This document shows, in pieces, positions 16,164-26,147 of a stretch of 64,000 nucleotides of DNA. Source of the stretch: Rubrobacter_A sp965214435 (GTDB taxonomy: Bacteria; Actinomycetota; Rubrobacteria; Rubrobacterales; Rubrobacteraceae). The stretch is from NCBI GenBank assembly GCA_965214435.1, contig OZ243960.1, positions 2,046,001 through 2,110,000 of the forward strand, in the 5' to 3' direction. How positions within the stretch are numbered: position 1 is the stretch's first letter; every line of letters begins with the position of its first letter. The notes beneath the pieces are model-generated. The model made no database searches. It saw only the letters and a program-made list of their open reading frames with translations, and was not told the origin of the DNA. Made by a program: the position numbers and the translations under genes.

Positions 16164-16871
16164 ATGGTAGGTTCCTACCTGCTCCGTGGGGTGCTCGCCG
16201 GGCTGTTTGCCGGGGTACTCGCCGGGGTGTTCGCATACTTCTTCGGGGAGCCGGCGATAGACCGGGCACTAATGTTGGAACAGGATACCGGCGCGTTCAA
16301 CGAGGTCGTAAGCCGGCCGGTACAGAAATCTGGGCTCGTGGTCGCAACGGCATTGTACGGGGCGGCTATAGGTCTTATCTTCGCCTTCGTATTCTCCTGG
16401 TTCCGCGAGAGGATGGGTGCCGGACGCGATTGGGGGCGCAGCCTGCGCCTCTCGGGTGCGCTCTTCGCCGGCTTTTTTTTGCTGCCCTTTTTAAAGTACC
16501 CCTCGGACCCGCCCGGGACCGGAGATCCCGCCAACCTCGGATACCGGACGACGGCTTACCTGCTGGCGGTCGTGTTGTGCCTGCTCGCCCTGCTTATAGC
16601 CTGGAACGTCTCCCGCTTCCTGCGGTCAAGGAACGTGAGCGTCCCCATCCGTCAGGCGGCCGTTGGCGCCGGGCTTGTCCTGTCGCTGGTCGGGCTCTTT
16701 CTTCTTCTGCCTCCCGCTACCGACGTGGGAGAGTTTCCCGGGGGCGTGTTGTGGGACTTCCGGCTCGCAACGCTCGCGACCCAGGCCATCCTCTGGGGTG
16801 GGCTCGGGATCATCTTCGGGCTGCTCTGCGAAGTGAATGACAAAAAAGATCGCGGGGCGCGAGTCACTTGA
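16164..16871 (+). CDS. cbtA: CbtA-like cobalt transporter subunit
   Basis: This integral membrane protein of 235 residues has five to six predicted helices, beginning with the Gly-rich helix LLRGVLAGLFAGVLAGVFAY. A conserved acidic region follows (FGEPAIDRALMLE), and the mid-protein PFLKYPSDPPGTGDP loop is characteristic of CbtA proteins. It should carry cobalt into the cell for corrin synthesis together with CbtB. The stop codon overlaps the TTG start of cobQ (TTGA). No energising ATPase is encoded here. Confidence 0.88.
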   Translation: MVGSYLLRGVLAGLFAGVLAGVFAYFFGEPAIDRALMLEQDTGAFNEVVSRPVQKSGLVVATALYGAAIGLIFAFVFSWFRERMGAGRDWGRSLRLSGALFAGFFLLPFLKYPSDPPGTGDPANLGYRTTAYLLAVVLCLLALLIAWNVSRFLRSRNVSVPIRQAAVGAGLVLSLVGLFLLLPPATDVGEFPGGVLWDFRLATLATQAILWGGLGIIFGLLCEVNDKKDRGARVT

Positions 16872-18475
16872 AGAAGTCTCTAAAAGGAGCGTTGCTCGTC
16901 GCCGGGACGCACTCGGACGCGGGGAAAAGCGTGATCGTGGCCGGCATCTGCCGCTGGCTCGCGCGCGAGGGCGTCAAGGTGGCCCCGTTCAAGGCCCAGA
17001 ACATGGCGCTCAACTCGTTCGTCACGCGGGAGGGTGCCGAGATAGGCCGCGCCCAGGCTTCACAGGCGTGGGCCGCCGGACTAGAACCGGAAGCGGCGAT
17101 GAACCCGGTCCTCCTCAAACCCTCCGGCGAACGCGGCACCCAGGTCGTCGTGCAGGGCAAGCCGTGGGCGATGGCAACCGCCAAAAGTTACGGGGCGATG
17201 AAGAAGAAACTTATGCCCGTGGTGCTCGACGCTTTCGAAGACTTACAGGCCAGGTTCGAGGTTGTGGTCTGTGAGGGGGCCGGGAGCCCGGCGGAAATAA
17301 ACCTCCGGCAGAACGACCTCGCCAACCTGGGCCTCGCCCGCGCCGCAGACCTACCGGTACTGGTGGTCGGGGACATAGACCGCGGTGGACTTTTCGCCAG
17401 CCTCTTCGGGACGCTCGCGCTGCTAGACGAGGAAGACCAGCGGCACGTCGGGGCGTTCCTCGTGAACAAGTTCCGCGGCGACCCGGCGGTTCTGGCTCCG
17501 GGGCTCGGGCAGATAACGGCGCTGACCGGGCGGCCGGTGGTAGGTACTCTGCCTTTTGTCCGGGGCCTCGGGCTAGACGTCGAGGACTCGCTGGCCCTCG
17601 ATATACCTCGGGAGGTGAAGCCGCCGCTCGGGCGTGACACCTTAAAGGTGGCGGTCGTGCGGCTCAGCAGGATCTCCAACTTCACCGACTACGATGCCCT
17701 CGCCCACGAACCGGGCGTCTCCGTACGCTTTACGACATCCGCTGCGGAGCTACTGGACGCCGACCTCGCCGTATTACCCGGCACTAAGGCGACCGTCGAA
17801 GACCTGGCGTGGCTGCGGAAAAAGGGTCTGGACAAGGTAGTCTGGGACCGGGCGGACCGCGGACTGCCGGTGCTCGGCATCTGTGGCGGCTACCAAATGC
17901 TCGGAAGCCGGATCTCCGACGGCGTGGAAAGCCTGGCCGATGAAGTACCCGGCCTGAACCTCCTCCCGGTCGAGACGGTCTTCGAGGAAGATAAAGTCCT
18001 TGGACGTCCGGAAGGATTTGCAAGTGGATTCGGGGGCGCTCCGGTGGCCGGCTACGAAATTCGCCACGGGCGCCTGAGTTGTAACGGCGGCGAGCCGATT
18101 TTCACGATAGACGGCACGGACGAGGGGTGCCGGGCGGGGAGCGTGCTCGGTACATCCCTCCACGGTGTCCTGGAGTCTGACGGCTTCCGGCGGGTGCTAC
18201 TGGATTGGGTTGCGGAGGTCCGCGAACTGGACTGGAGCGCCGGATATACGCCGTTCGCCGCCGCCCGGGAAGAGCGGTTCGAGCGTCTCGGGGACCTCGT
18301 CGCGGAGAACGTAGACCGCGACGCGCTGCTCAGCCTCATAGAGAACGGCCCGCCGCCGGGGTTGCCGGTCGTGCGCCACCGGCTCGAAAGCCCGGACGAC
18401 TGGCGGAACGGCCAGGTCTATGAGTCGGCGCTCGAAGTTGCTAACGTATCGAAAGCCGAGGACGATGGCCGATAA
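16868..18475 (+). CDS. cobQ: Cobyric acid synthase
   Basis: This ATP-dependent amidotransferase uses glutamine to amidate four carboxylates of adenosylcobyrinic acid a,c-diamide. Its 535 residues comprise an N-terminal dethiobiotin-synthetase-like domain (GTHSDAGKS, then FKAQNMALNS) and a C-terminal glutaminase-like domain with nucleophile Cys339 in GICGGYQMLG and a later SLHGVLES. TTG 16868 overlaps the cbtA stop. The C-terminus has about 30 residues beyond the family core and overlaps the start of cobN by 11 bases. Confidence 0.93.
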   Translation: MKKSLKGALLVAGTHSDAGKSVIVAGICRWLAREGVKVAPFKAQNMALNSFVTREGAEIGRAQASQAWAAGLEPEAAMNPVLLKPSGERGTQVVVQGKPWAMATAKSYGAMKKKLMPVVLDAFEDLQARFEVVVCEGAGSPAEINLRQNDLANLGLARAADLPVLVVGDIDRGGLFASLFGTLALLDEEDQRHVGAFLVNKFRGDPAVLAPGLGQITALTGRPVVGTLPFVRGLGLDVEDSLALDIPREVKPPLGRDTLKVAVVRLSRISNFTDYDALAHEPGVSVRFTTSAAELLDADLAVLPGTKATVEDLAWLRKKGLDKVVWDRADRGLPVLGICGGYQMLGSRISDGVESLADEVPGLNLLPVETVFEEDKVLGRPEGFASGFGGAPVAGYEIRHGRLSCNGGEPIFTIDGTDEGCRAGSVLGTSLHGVLESDGFRRVLLDWVAEVRELDWSAGYTPFAAAREERFERLGDLVAENVDRDALLSLIENGPPPGLPVVRHRLESPDDWRNGQVYESALEVANVSKAEDDGR

Positions 18476-21400
18476 CATCTTGTTTCTGACCACCGCGGAC
18501 ACCGAGATCCTGGCTTCCGCGAAAGCCGCCGAACTCCTGCCGCAGGATTTCCCCGAGGTCCGGTGCGCGAACCCGGTGAACCTCGAAGATACCGACGCGT
18601 TCCTCGACGGCGCTCTGCCAGACGCGCGGGCGGTCGTCGTACGGCTGCTCGGGGGGCGCAAGGCGTGGCCGGAGGGCTTTACGGACCTCCGGCGGCGGTG
18701 TGAGGCGCAAGGTATCCCGCTCGTGGCTTTAGGCGGGGAAGCCGAGCCCGACGCGGAGCTAACGGCGGCCTCGACCGCTCCGGCGGGGGCCGTAGCCGAG
18801 GCGTTCGAGTACCTGCGGCACGGCGGGGTCGCGAACACGGCCAACCTGTGGCGCTTTGTCGCCGACGCGCTGCTCTTCGAGGGCTATGGCTTCGAGCCGC
18901 CGCTCTCTCTGCCGGAGACCGGTGTCTACCACCCGCGCCTCCCGGCGGACGCCACCCTCGAAGACCTCCTAGCCCTCCACGACCCGGAGAAGCCGACCGT
19001 CGGGGTCGCTTTCTACCGGACGCACTGGATGAGCGGCAACACGGACTTCGTGGATACCCTGGTCGAAGCTCTGGAGGCAGCCGGGACGAACGCGCTGCCG
19101 GTCTACAGCTACTCGCTGCGGTCCGGGGCTGACGGGAAAGTCTCGGCGCTGGAGATGCTTGAAGGACGTATCGGGTGCCTCGTTACGACCGTGCTCGCCA
19201 GCGGCGGCTCAAACGCCGGGGACGCCCTTTCCGGCGACGGGCCGGAGGGCTGGCTGGAGTGGGAGGTCCCGGCGCTCGAAGCCCTCGATGTGCCGGTCGT
19301 ACAGGGCATCTCGACGACCTCTAGCCGCGAAGCCTGGCAAGCCTCCGACGCCGGGCTCTCGCCGCTGGATACTGCCTGGCAGGTAGCTATCCCCGAGTTC
19401 GACGGCCGCATCATCTCCGTCCCGTTCTCTTTTAAAGAACGCCTCGCGAGTAGCTCCCTGGACGCCGCTCCGCTGACGGTTTATAGAGCCGACCCGGAGC
19501 GTACCGGACGGCTGGCCGGGCTCGCGGCCCGCTTCGCCGGGCTCGGCCACACGCCGAACGGAGATAAAAAGGTCGCCGTCCTGTTGTCCAACTACCCGAC
19601 AAAGCACTCGCGGGTCGGCAATGCCGTCGGGCTCGACACCCCGGCGAGTGCTATCCGGCTGCTGGATGCGTTGCGGGAGGCCGGGTATGTGGTGGAAGGA
19701 GTGCCGGAGGGTGGGGACGGCTTGATCCACGCGCTCATAGCCGCCGGCGGCCACGACCCCGAGTTCCTGACCGCCGAGCAACTACAGGGCGCTACCGGCA
19801 AACTCGACGCAGAGCGGTACGCCGGGTGGTTCGCCCGTCTGCCGGAAGACTTGCGGACGAAAGTCGAGGAGCACTGGGGAGAACCACCGGGACACCTGTA
19901 CGTGGACGGCGGGGATATTATCGTCGCCGGGTTACGCTTCGGGAACGTGTTTGTCGGCATCCAGCCGCCGCGGGGCTTTGGGGAGAACCCCATCGCTATC
20001 TACCACGACCCGGATTTGCCGCCGACCCACCACTACCTGGCCGCCTACTGGTGGGTCATCGAGGAGTTCAGGGCCGAAGCGGTGGTCCACCTCGGCAAGC
20101 ATGGGACGCTGGAGTGGCTGCCGGGCAAGTCGCTCGGACTCTCGCCGTCGTGCGCCCCGGATGCCGCCCTGCGGGACGTGCCGCTCTTCTACCCGTTCGT
20201 GGTCAACGACCCCGGGGAGGGTACGCAGGCCAAGCGCCGGGCGCACGCGTGCGTGGTGGACCACCTCATTCCGCCGATGGAGCGGGCCGAGACCTACGAC
20301 GACCTCGCCCGCCTCGAACAGCTACTCGACGAGTACTACCAGGTAGAGACACTAGACCCTACAAAGCTGCCCGCCATAACCACCCGTATCTGGGAGACGC
20401 TGCGCGACGCCGAGCTACACCGGGACCTCGGCGTGGACGAGCGCCCCGAGGAGTTCGGCGACTTCTTGAACCATGTGGACGGATACCTCTGCGAGATCAA
20501 AGATTTACCCATCCGTAGCGGTCTCCACATCTTCGGAGAAACCCCCGAGGGTGAACCCCTCCGACACCTCGTAGCCGCCATCCTGCGGCTCGGAGCCGGA
20601 GAAGTCCCCGGCCTCCGACGCGCCGTCGGCTCCGCCTACGGCCTCGACGAGCGATTCCTGGCCGAGAACGGCGGCACGAAACTAGAGGCCCCGGAAGCCC
20701 TTTCCACGCGCTTCCCCGGAAGCGGATCGTCGGTCACGGCTTCGGACGTCCTCGACCGTCTTGAGGAAGCTTCGCAGGCGCTACTATCGGAGATGGAAGA
20801 GCGTGGCTGGAATGTCGGAGCCGCCGACGAGGTTTGTGAGAGGGTCCTCGGGGTTTTCGACGAGGGTGTGACGCGGTCGTTGCGCTTTGCTGCTGGGGAG
20901 GTGGTTCCGCGGCTCTCGCGCACGCCGGAGGAGATGGGGAACCTTCTCTCCGGTCTCTCCGGCGGCTACGTACCCGCCGGACCGTCCGGCTCCCCGACGC
21001 GGGGCCTCGTGAACGTCCTACCGACGGGCCGCAACTTCTACTCCGTAGACCCGAAAGGTCTGCCGTCCCAGCTATCCTGGGAGGTCGGCCAAGGGCTCGC
21101 GGATAACCTGTTGAAGCGGCACCTGGACGAGGAGGGGCGCTACCCGGAGACCATCGGCATCGTGGTGTGGGGGACGGCTGCCATGAGGACCCAGGGCGAC
21201 GACATCGCCGAGATACTTTCCCTGCTCGGTGTCGAGCCGGTTTGGAACCAGGAGTCCCGCCGGGTAACGGGTCTAAACGTAATACCTTTAGAAGACCTCG
21301 GACGGCCCCGGATAGACGTGACGGTCAGGATCAGCGGTTTCTTCCGGGATGCTTTCCCGAACCTCATAACCCTCATGGACGACGCCTTCACCACCGTCGC

Positions 21401-22211
21401 AGCCCTCGACGAGTCGCCCGAGATGAACTTCGTAAAAAAGCACGCCGACGAGGAGAAGGCAGAAGGCGCCGACGACCGGCGGGCCACGACCCGCATCTTC
21501 GGCTCCCCGCCCGGCGCTTATGGTGCGGGACTGTTGCCGCTCATAGACGCCCGCAACTGGCAGACGGACGAAGATTTAGCCGAGGTCTACGCCGTGTGGG
21601 GCGGCTACGCCTACGGCAAGGGGTTGAACGGTGTTGCCGCCCGCGAAGCGATGGAGTCGAACCTCAGGCGCACGGAGGTCGCGGTAAAGAACATAGATAA
21701 CCGCGAGCACGACCTGTTCGACTCCGACGACTACTTCCAGTACCACGGAGGTATGATCTCCGCCGTCCGCGCCCTCACGGGGCGCAACCCAAAAAGCTAT
21801 ATCGGCGACTCCGCCGACCCCGCCCGCCCGAAGACCCGCGCCCTCTCCGAAGAGACCAACCGCGTCTTCCGCTCTCGCGTAGCCAACCCGAAGTGGATAA
21901 AAGCCATGCAAAAACACGGCTACAAAGGAGCCTTCGAGCTCTCCGCCACGGTTGACTACCTCTTCGGCTACGACGCCACAACCGGCGTCGTGGAAGACTG
22001 GATGTACCGCGACATAACCCGCAAATACGTCTTGGATGAAGAAGTCCGCCGGTTCATGCAGCAGTCCAACCCGTGGGCCTTGCGCGCCATCTCCGAACGT
22101 CTTTTAGAAGCCGCCGACCGCGGCCTCTGGCCCGAGCCCGAAGAAGAGACCCTGCGAGACCTGAAACGGGTCTACCTGGAGAACGAGGGCATGCTGGAGG
22201 AAGGTACATGA
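18465..22211 (+). CDS. cobN: Cobaltochelatase large subunit CobN
   Basis: This 1248-residue CobN/BchH family protein is the large subunit that inserts Co2+ into hydrogenobyrinic acid a,c-diamide. Family landmarks include FYRTHWMSGNTDFVDTLVEA near residue 185, the central VVHLGKHGTLEWLPGKSLGL, and PFVVNDPGEGTQAKRRAHA; the C-terminal half contains QLSWEVGQGLADNLLKRH. ATG 18465 fits the family start; a further in-frame ATG at 18420 adds residues inside cobQ. It is directly followed by the AAA-plus/VWA partner. Magnesium chelation is unlikely, because no chlorophyll genes are present and the operon is for cobalamin. Confidence 0.93.
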   Translation: MADNILFLTTADTEILASAKAAELLPQDFPEVRCANPVNLEDTDAFLDGALPDARAVVVRLLGGRKAWPEGFTDLRRRCEAQGIPLVALGGEAEPDAELTAASTAPAGAVAEAFEYLRHGGVANTANLWRFVADALLFEGYGFEPPLSLPETGVYHPRLPADATLEDLLALHDPEKPTVGVAFYRTHWMSGNTDFVDTLVEALEAAGTNALPVYSYSLRSGADGKVSALEMLEGRIGCLVTTVLASGGSNAGDALSGDGPEGWLEWEVPALEALDVPVVQGISTTSSREAWQASDAGLSPLDTAWQVAIPEFDGRIISVPFSFKERLASSSLDAAPLTVYRADPERTGRLAGLAARFAGLGHTPNGDKKVAVLLSNYPTKHSRVGNAVGLDTPASAIRLLDALREAGYVVEGVPEGGDGLIHALIAAGGHDPEFLTAEQLQGATGKLDAERYAGWFARLPEDLRTKVEEHWGEPPGHLYVDGGDIIVAGLRFGNVFVGIQPPRGFGENPIAIYHDPDLPPTHHYLAAYWWVIEEFRAEAVVHLGKHGTLEWLPGKSLGLSPSCAPDAALRDVPLFYPFVVNDPGEGTQAKRRAHACVVDHLIPPMERAETYDDLARLEQLLDEYYQVETLDPTKLPAITTRIWETLRDAELHRDLGVDERPEEFGDFLNHVDGYLCEIKDLPIRSGLHIFGETPEGEPLRHLVAAILRLGAGEVPGLRRAVGSAYGLDERFLAENGGTKLEAPEALSTRFPGSGSSVTASDVLDRLEEASQALLSEMEERGWNVGAADEVCERVLGVFDEGVTRSLRFAAGEVVPRLSRTPEEMGNLLSGLSGGYVPAGPSGSPTRGLVNVLPTGRNFYSVDPKGLPSQLSWEVGQGLADNLLKRHLDEEGRYPETIGIVVWGTAAMRTQGDDIAEILSLLGVEPVWNQESRRVTGLNVIPLEDLGRPRIDVTVRISGFFRDAFPNLITLMDDAFTTVAALDESPEMNFVKKHADEEKAEGADDRRATTRIFGSPPGAYGAGLLPLIDARNWQTDEDLAEVYAVWGGYAYGKGLNGVAAREAMESNLRRTEVAVKNIDNREHDLFDSDDYFQYHGGMISAVRALTGRNPKSYIGDSADPARPKTRALSEETNRVFRSRVANPKWIKAMQKHGYKGAFELSATVDYLFGYDATTGVVEDWMYRDITRKYVLDEEVRRFMQQSNPWALRAISERLLEAADRGLWPEPEEETLRDLKRVYLENEGMLEEGT

Positions 22212-24184
22212 ACGCCGCGTACCCGTTCTCGGCCATTGTCGGACAGGAAGACTTGAAGCTCTCCCTGCTCTTGAACGCCGTCTCACCGGAGATCGGGGGC
22301 GTGCTGGTGAGGGGCGAGAAGGGGACGGCGAAGTCCACCGCGGTGCGGGCGCTCTCGCGGCTCCTGCCTCCGATTCGGGTCGTTGCCGGCTGCCCGTTTT
22401 CCTGCGACCCTGAAGACCCGAACCCGGAGTGCCCTGCCGGACCTCATCCGCCGGACGCGCCGTCCGAGGAACGTCCGGTGCGGCTCGTGGAGCTTCCGGT
22501 CGGGGCGAGCACGGACCGGCTCGCGGGTACGCTGGACATCGAGAAGGCGCTATCCGAGGGGGTAAAGGCTTTCGAGCCGGGGATACTCGCGGCGTCCCAC
22601 CGGGGCATCCTGTATGTAGACGAGGTGAACCTGCTCTCCGACCACCTGGTAGACCTCCTCCTGGACGTGGCGGCGATGGGGGTGAACCACGTCGAGCGCG
22701 AGGGGGTGAGCGTCCGGCATCCGGCGCGCTTTATACTGGTCGGGACGATGAACCCGGAGGAGGGGGAGTTGCGGCCGCAGCTACTCGACCGTTTCGGTCT
22801 CTCCGTCGAGGTCGCCGGCAGCCCGGACCCCGCCGAGAGGGTGGAGATCGTCCGCCGCAGGCTACACTACGAAGCCGGCCCTGAAGACTTCGCCGCCAAG
22901 TGGTCCGCCGCCGACGTCGGGCTCGCCTCCTCCGTCGCCGATGCCCGCGAACGGCTGGCGGCTACCCACCTCCCGGACGGCATCCTCTACAAAATATCAA
23001 CCCTCTGCGCCGACCTAGGCGTGGACGGCCTGCGCGGCGACCTCGTGACCGCTAAAACTTCCCGGACGCTCGCCGCCCGCGACGGCCGGGACGAGGTAAC
23101 GGTAGACGACGTGCGCCGGGCGGCGCTGTTGGCCCTCTCCCACCGCCGCCGGCGCGGCCCGTTCGAGCCGCCGGGCATCGACCCCGAAGAGCTGGAAGAG
23201 TCTCTCAGCGAAGAACCAGACCCTGATCCTCCGGACGGGAACCCTGACGGTACTTCCCAGGACTCGGGAGATCACGACAAGCAGGGAACGTCGTCACAGG
23301 AAGCAAAGCCCCGTGGCGAGTCCCAAGACGAGCGTCAGGACGAGTACCAGGGTTCGGCGGAGAAAAAGCATGGGGCTGGAGAGACCTTTGATCCCATCCG
23401 CCTGGAGGTCCCCGGCAGGGGCGAGGGCGGCCCGCTCGGTCGGCGGAGCCGGTCCACGGGCCGCGAGGGCGAGGGACACCCGGTCGGCGAGCGGGTCCCG
23501 GAGGGCGAGGTCCGGGACGTGGCGCTCGCGGCTACCCTGCGGGCGGCGGCCCCGCGCCAGAGAGAGCGTGGCTGGAGCCCTGGAGTATCCCGCTTCTTCG
23601 TGCGGCCGGAAGACGTGCGGGAGAAAGTCCGGGAGGCTCGGGAGGGGAACCTGATCCTGTTCCTCGTGGACGCGAGCGGTTCCATGGCCGCAAAACAACG
23701 CATGTCCGCGGTAAAAGGAGCCGTGCTCTCGCTCCTCTCCGACGCCTACCAGCGCCGGGACAAGGTCGGTCTGGTCTCGTTCCGGGGCGCGGGCGCGGAA
23801 ACCCTCCTGCCGCCGACCTCCAGCGTTGAACTGGCCGCCTCTCGTCTAACGGAGCTACCGACCGGCGGCCGGACCCCTCTTTCCGCCGGGCTTGTAGCGG
23901 CAGGTAATATACTGGCGCTGGAGAGGCTAAAGGACGACGGCCGCCGTCCGCTGGTGGTCGTGCTGACCGACGGACGCTATACCGCCGGCCCGGACCCGCG
24001 GGAGGCTGCGGAGAAATTGCGGGGCTTCGGGGCGTCGGCGGTCGTGGTGGATACGGAGTCGGGCAACGTCCGGCTCGGAATGGCGGGGGAAGTGGCGGCG
24101 GCGCTCGGGGCGCGATGTATAAGGCTGGAAGATCTGCGGGCGGGAGCGCTCGCTGAGGTGGTCGAAAGGAGGCGGGTGGCGTGA
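22208..24184 (+). CDS. AAA-plus/VWA chelatase subunit (ChlI-ChlD fusion) partnering CobN
   Basis: This 658-residue protein joins a ChlI-like AAA-plus ATPase (about 1-330; Walker A GEKGTAKST, sensor region GTMNPEEGELRPQ), a Pro/Asp/Glu-rich linker (about 335-430) and a VWA domain (about 470-655) whose MIDAS begins LVDASGSMAAKQRMS. It takes the role of the separate CobS and CobT subunits of alpha-proteobacteria and should drive cobalt insertion by ATP hydrolysis. ATG 22208 overlaps the cobN stop (ATGA). The assignment to cobalt rather than magnesium rests on context. Confidence 0.9.
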   Translation: MNAAYPFSAIVGQEDLKLSLLLNAVSPEIGGVLVRGEKGTAKSTAVRALSRLLPPIRVVAGCPFSCDPEDPNPECPAGPHPPDAPSEERPVRLVELPVGASTDRLAGTLDIEKALSEGVKAFEPGILAASHRGILYVDEVNLLSDHLVDLLLDVAAMGVNHVEREGVSVRHPARFILVGTMNPEEGELRPQLLDRFGLSVEVAGSPDPAERVEIVRRRLHYEAGPEDFAAKWSAADVGLASSVADARERLAATHLPDGILYKISTLCADLGVDGLRGDLVTAKTSRTLAARDGRDEVTVDDVRRAALLALSHRRRRGPFEPPGIDPEELEESLSEEPDPDPPDGNPDGTSQDSGDHDKQGTSSQEAKPRGESQDERQDEYQGSAEKKHGAGETFDPIRLEVPGRGEGGPLGRRSRSTGREGEGHPVGERVPEGEVRDVALAATLRAAAPRQRERGWSPGVSRFFVRPEDVREKVREAREGNLILFLVDASGSMAAKQRMSAVKGAVLSLLSDAYQRRDKVGLVSFRGAGAETLLPPTSSVELAASRLTELPTGGRTPLSAGLVAAGNILALERLKDDGRRPLVVVLTDGRYTAGPDPREAAEKLRGFGASAVVVDTESGNVRLGMAGEVAAALGARCIRLEDLRAGALAEVVERRRVA

Positions 24185-24768
24185 GCGAGTCCGATAGTCA
24201 AGAGGTCCGGGAGACGAGGGAGGAGCGGCTACAGCGGCGGTCGCGGCGGGAGCGGCCGATGCTGATCGTGAACACCGGCCACGGCAAGGGGAAGTCCACG
24301 GCGTCGTTCGGCATTATGCTCCGCGGCTGGGCCCGCGGTTACAGGATAGGTGTCTACCAGTTCGTAAAAAGCGGTAAGTGGAAGGTCGGCGAACAGAAGG
24401 CCGCCGACGCTCTCGGGAACATCGACTGGTTCAAGCAGGGCGACGGCTGGACGTGGACGGTCGCCGACCTCGACGAGAGCGCCGACCTCGCCCGCGAGGG
24501 CTGGGAAGAGGTCAAACGCCGCATTTCCGACGAGACCTACGACATGCTCCTCCTGGACGAGTTCACCTACCCGATGAAGTTCGGCTGGGTCGATACGGCT
24601 GAGGTCGTCGAGTTTCTGGTCAACCGGCCCGGTTTCCAGCACGTAATAGTCACCGGCCGCGACGCCCCCCAGGAGCTTGTAGACGCCGCGGACCTGGTCA
24701 GCGAGGTAACCAAGATAAAGCACCCGATGGACGAGGGCTACAAAGGCCAGAAGGGGATAGAGTGGTAG
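24181..24768 (+). CDS. cobO: CobO-type corrinoid adenosyltransferase
   Basis: This P-loop enzyme of 195 residues adenosylates cob(I)yrinic acid a,c-diamide and other corrinoids. The motif NTGHGKGKST is diagnostic, followed by QFVKSGKWKVGEQ and LLLDEFTYPMKFGW. GTG 24181 overlaps the previous stop (GTGA). It is unrelated in fold to the PduO-type enzyme about 9 kb upstream. Its operon position suggests the de novo pathway, whereas the PduO-type enzyme may serve the mutase. Confidence 0.94.
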   Translation: MSESDSQEVRETREERLQRRSRRERPMLIVNTGHGKGKSTASFGIMLRGWARGYRIGVYQFVKSGKWKVGEQKAADALGNIDWFKQGDGWTWTVADLDESADLAREGWEEVKRRISDETYDMLLLDEFTYPMKFGWVDTAEVVEFLVNRPGFQHVIVTGRDAPQELVDAADLVSEVTKIKHPMDEGYKGQKGIEW

Positions 24769-26147
24769 AGGTCGTGCCACCCCGGATAGTCGTCGCCGGG
24801 ACCCACTCCGGCGTCGGCAAGACTACGGTAGCCTCGGGCCTCATGGCCGCGCTCTCGGCGAATGGATACGGCGTCGCCCCGTTCAAGGTCGGCCCGGACT
24901 TTATAGACCCCTCGTATCACGCGCTCGCTACCGGCCGTCCGGGGCGTAACCTGGACGCTTTCCTCTCCGGTCCGGAATTCATAGCGCCGCTGTTCTTGCA
25001 TGGGGCGGCGGGTGCGGACGTGGCAGTAATAGAAGGCGTCATGGGCCTCTTTGACGGAAAGAGCGGCGGCGGAGAACTAGCCTCGACCGCTCATATAGCG
25101 AAGCTGCTCGACGCGCCGGTCCTCCTGGTGGTGGACGCCTCGGCGATGGCCCGCTCGGTTGCCGCCCTCGTCTACGGCTACGCAAGCTTCGACCCGGAGG
25201 TGCATCTGGCGGGTGTAGTTCTTAACCGCGTCGGCTCTCCGACCCACGAGGCGATGCTCCGGGAGGCGCTCGCGCCGCTCGGTATTCCGGTAGCCGGCGT
25301 TTTGCGCCGGAACGCCGCCCCGTCCACTCCGGACCGGCACCTCGGGCTCGTGCCGGTCGCCGAACGCCCGCAGGAGGCCCGCATCGCGCTCGCCACCCTC
25401 GGAGAAACTATCTCCTCTTCCTGCGACCTCGACGCTGTACTCGGCCTCGCCTCCACAGCCGGACCGCTGGACGCCGAACCCTGGAACCCGGCGTCCCCGG
25501 AGCCGGAAAAGGCGTCGGTCCGGGTGGCGGTCGCCGGTGGGCCGGCGTTCTCCTTTATCTATAAGGAGAACCTGGAGCTGCTGGAAGGTGCTGGTGCGGA
25601 AGTTAGCGTATTCGACCCTATCCGGGACATGGCGTTGCCGGAGGGTACGGACGCCCTGTACCTCGGCGGCGGCTTCCCGGAGACTTACGCGGCTGCGCTG
25701 TCGGATAACGAAGCTTTGCGCGGGGAGATAAAGGAGTTCGCCGGGAGCGGCCGGCCGGTAGTCGCCGAGTGTGGAGGACTTCTGTTCCTGGCGCGGGATC
25801 TCGACGGCTACCCGATGTGCGGCGTCCTGGACGCCCGCGCTCGGATGTCGGAACGACTAACGCTCGGCTACCGGGAAGCCCGGGCGACCGCGGACTCACC
25901 GCTGGCTAGGGAGGGAGAGGCTATCCGCAGCCACGAGTTCCACTACTCGGTCGTCGAGCCCGGCGTCGGGGAGACTCCGGCGTGGGACTTTACCGGACGC
26001 GGGGCTGAAGGCTTTATATCCGGCGGGGTCCACGCGAGCTACCTGCACACCCACTGGGCCGCCAACCCGGAGGTCCCGCGACGCCTGGTGCGGAGTGCTG
26101 CTGCCGCGCGGGCGGCGCGGACAGCCCAGGCTGGAGCACGGGTATGA
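24762..26147 (+). CDS. cobB: Cobyrinic acid a,c-diamide synthase
   Basis: This glutamine amidotransferase amidates the a and c side chains of (hydrogeno)cobyrinic acid. The 461 residues open with the nucleotide motif GTHSGVGKTTVA and FKVGPDFIDPSYH, both typical of CobB/CbiA. The C-terminal glutaminase domain has nucleophile Cys337 in VAECGGLLFLAR. GTG 24762 overlaps the cobO stop; GTG 24774 is an equally good alternative. An alanine-rich tail of about 20 residues follows the last conserved segment, ASYLHTHW. Confidence 0.93.
   Translation: MVEVVPPRIVVAGTHSGVGKTTVASGLMAALSANGYGVAPFKVGPDFIDPSYHALATGRPGRNLDAFLSGPEFIAPLFLHGAAGADVAVIEGVMGLFDGKSGGGELASTAHIAKLLDAPVLLVVDASAMARSVAALVYGYASFDPEVHLAGVVLNRVGSPTHEAMLREALAPLGIPVAGVLRRNAAPSTPDRHLGLVPVAERPQEARIALATLGETISSSCDLDAVLGLASTAGPLDAEPWNPASPEPEKASVRVAVAGGPAFSFIYKENLELLEGAGAEVSVFDPIRDMALPEGTDALYLGGGFPETYAAALSDNEALRGEIKEFAGSGRPVVAECGGLLFLARDLDGYPMCGVLDARARMSERLTLGYREARATADSPLAREGEAIRSHEFHYSVVEPGVGETPAWDFTGRGAEGFISGGVHASYLHTHWAANPEVPRRLVRSAAAARAARTAQAGARV

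Noticed and set aside
18465..24184. Magnesium chelatase for chlorophyll synthesis
   Set aside because: CobN and ChlI/ChlD homologues look alike in sequence, but all neighbours are cobalamin genes and no bacteriochlorophyll gene is present.
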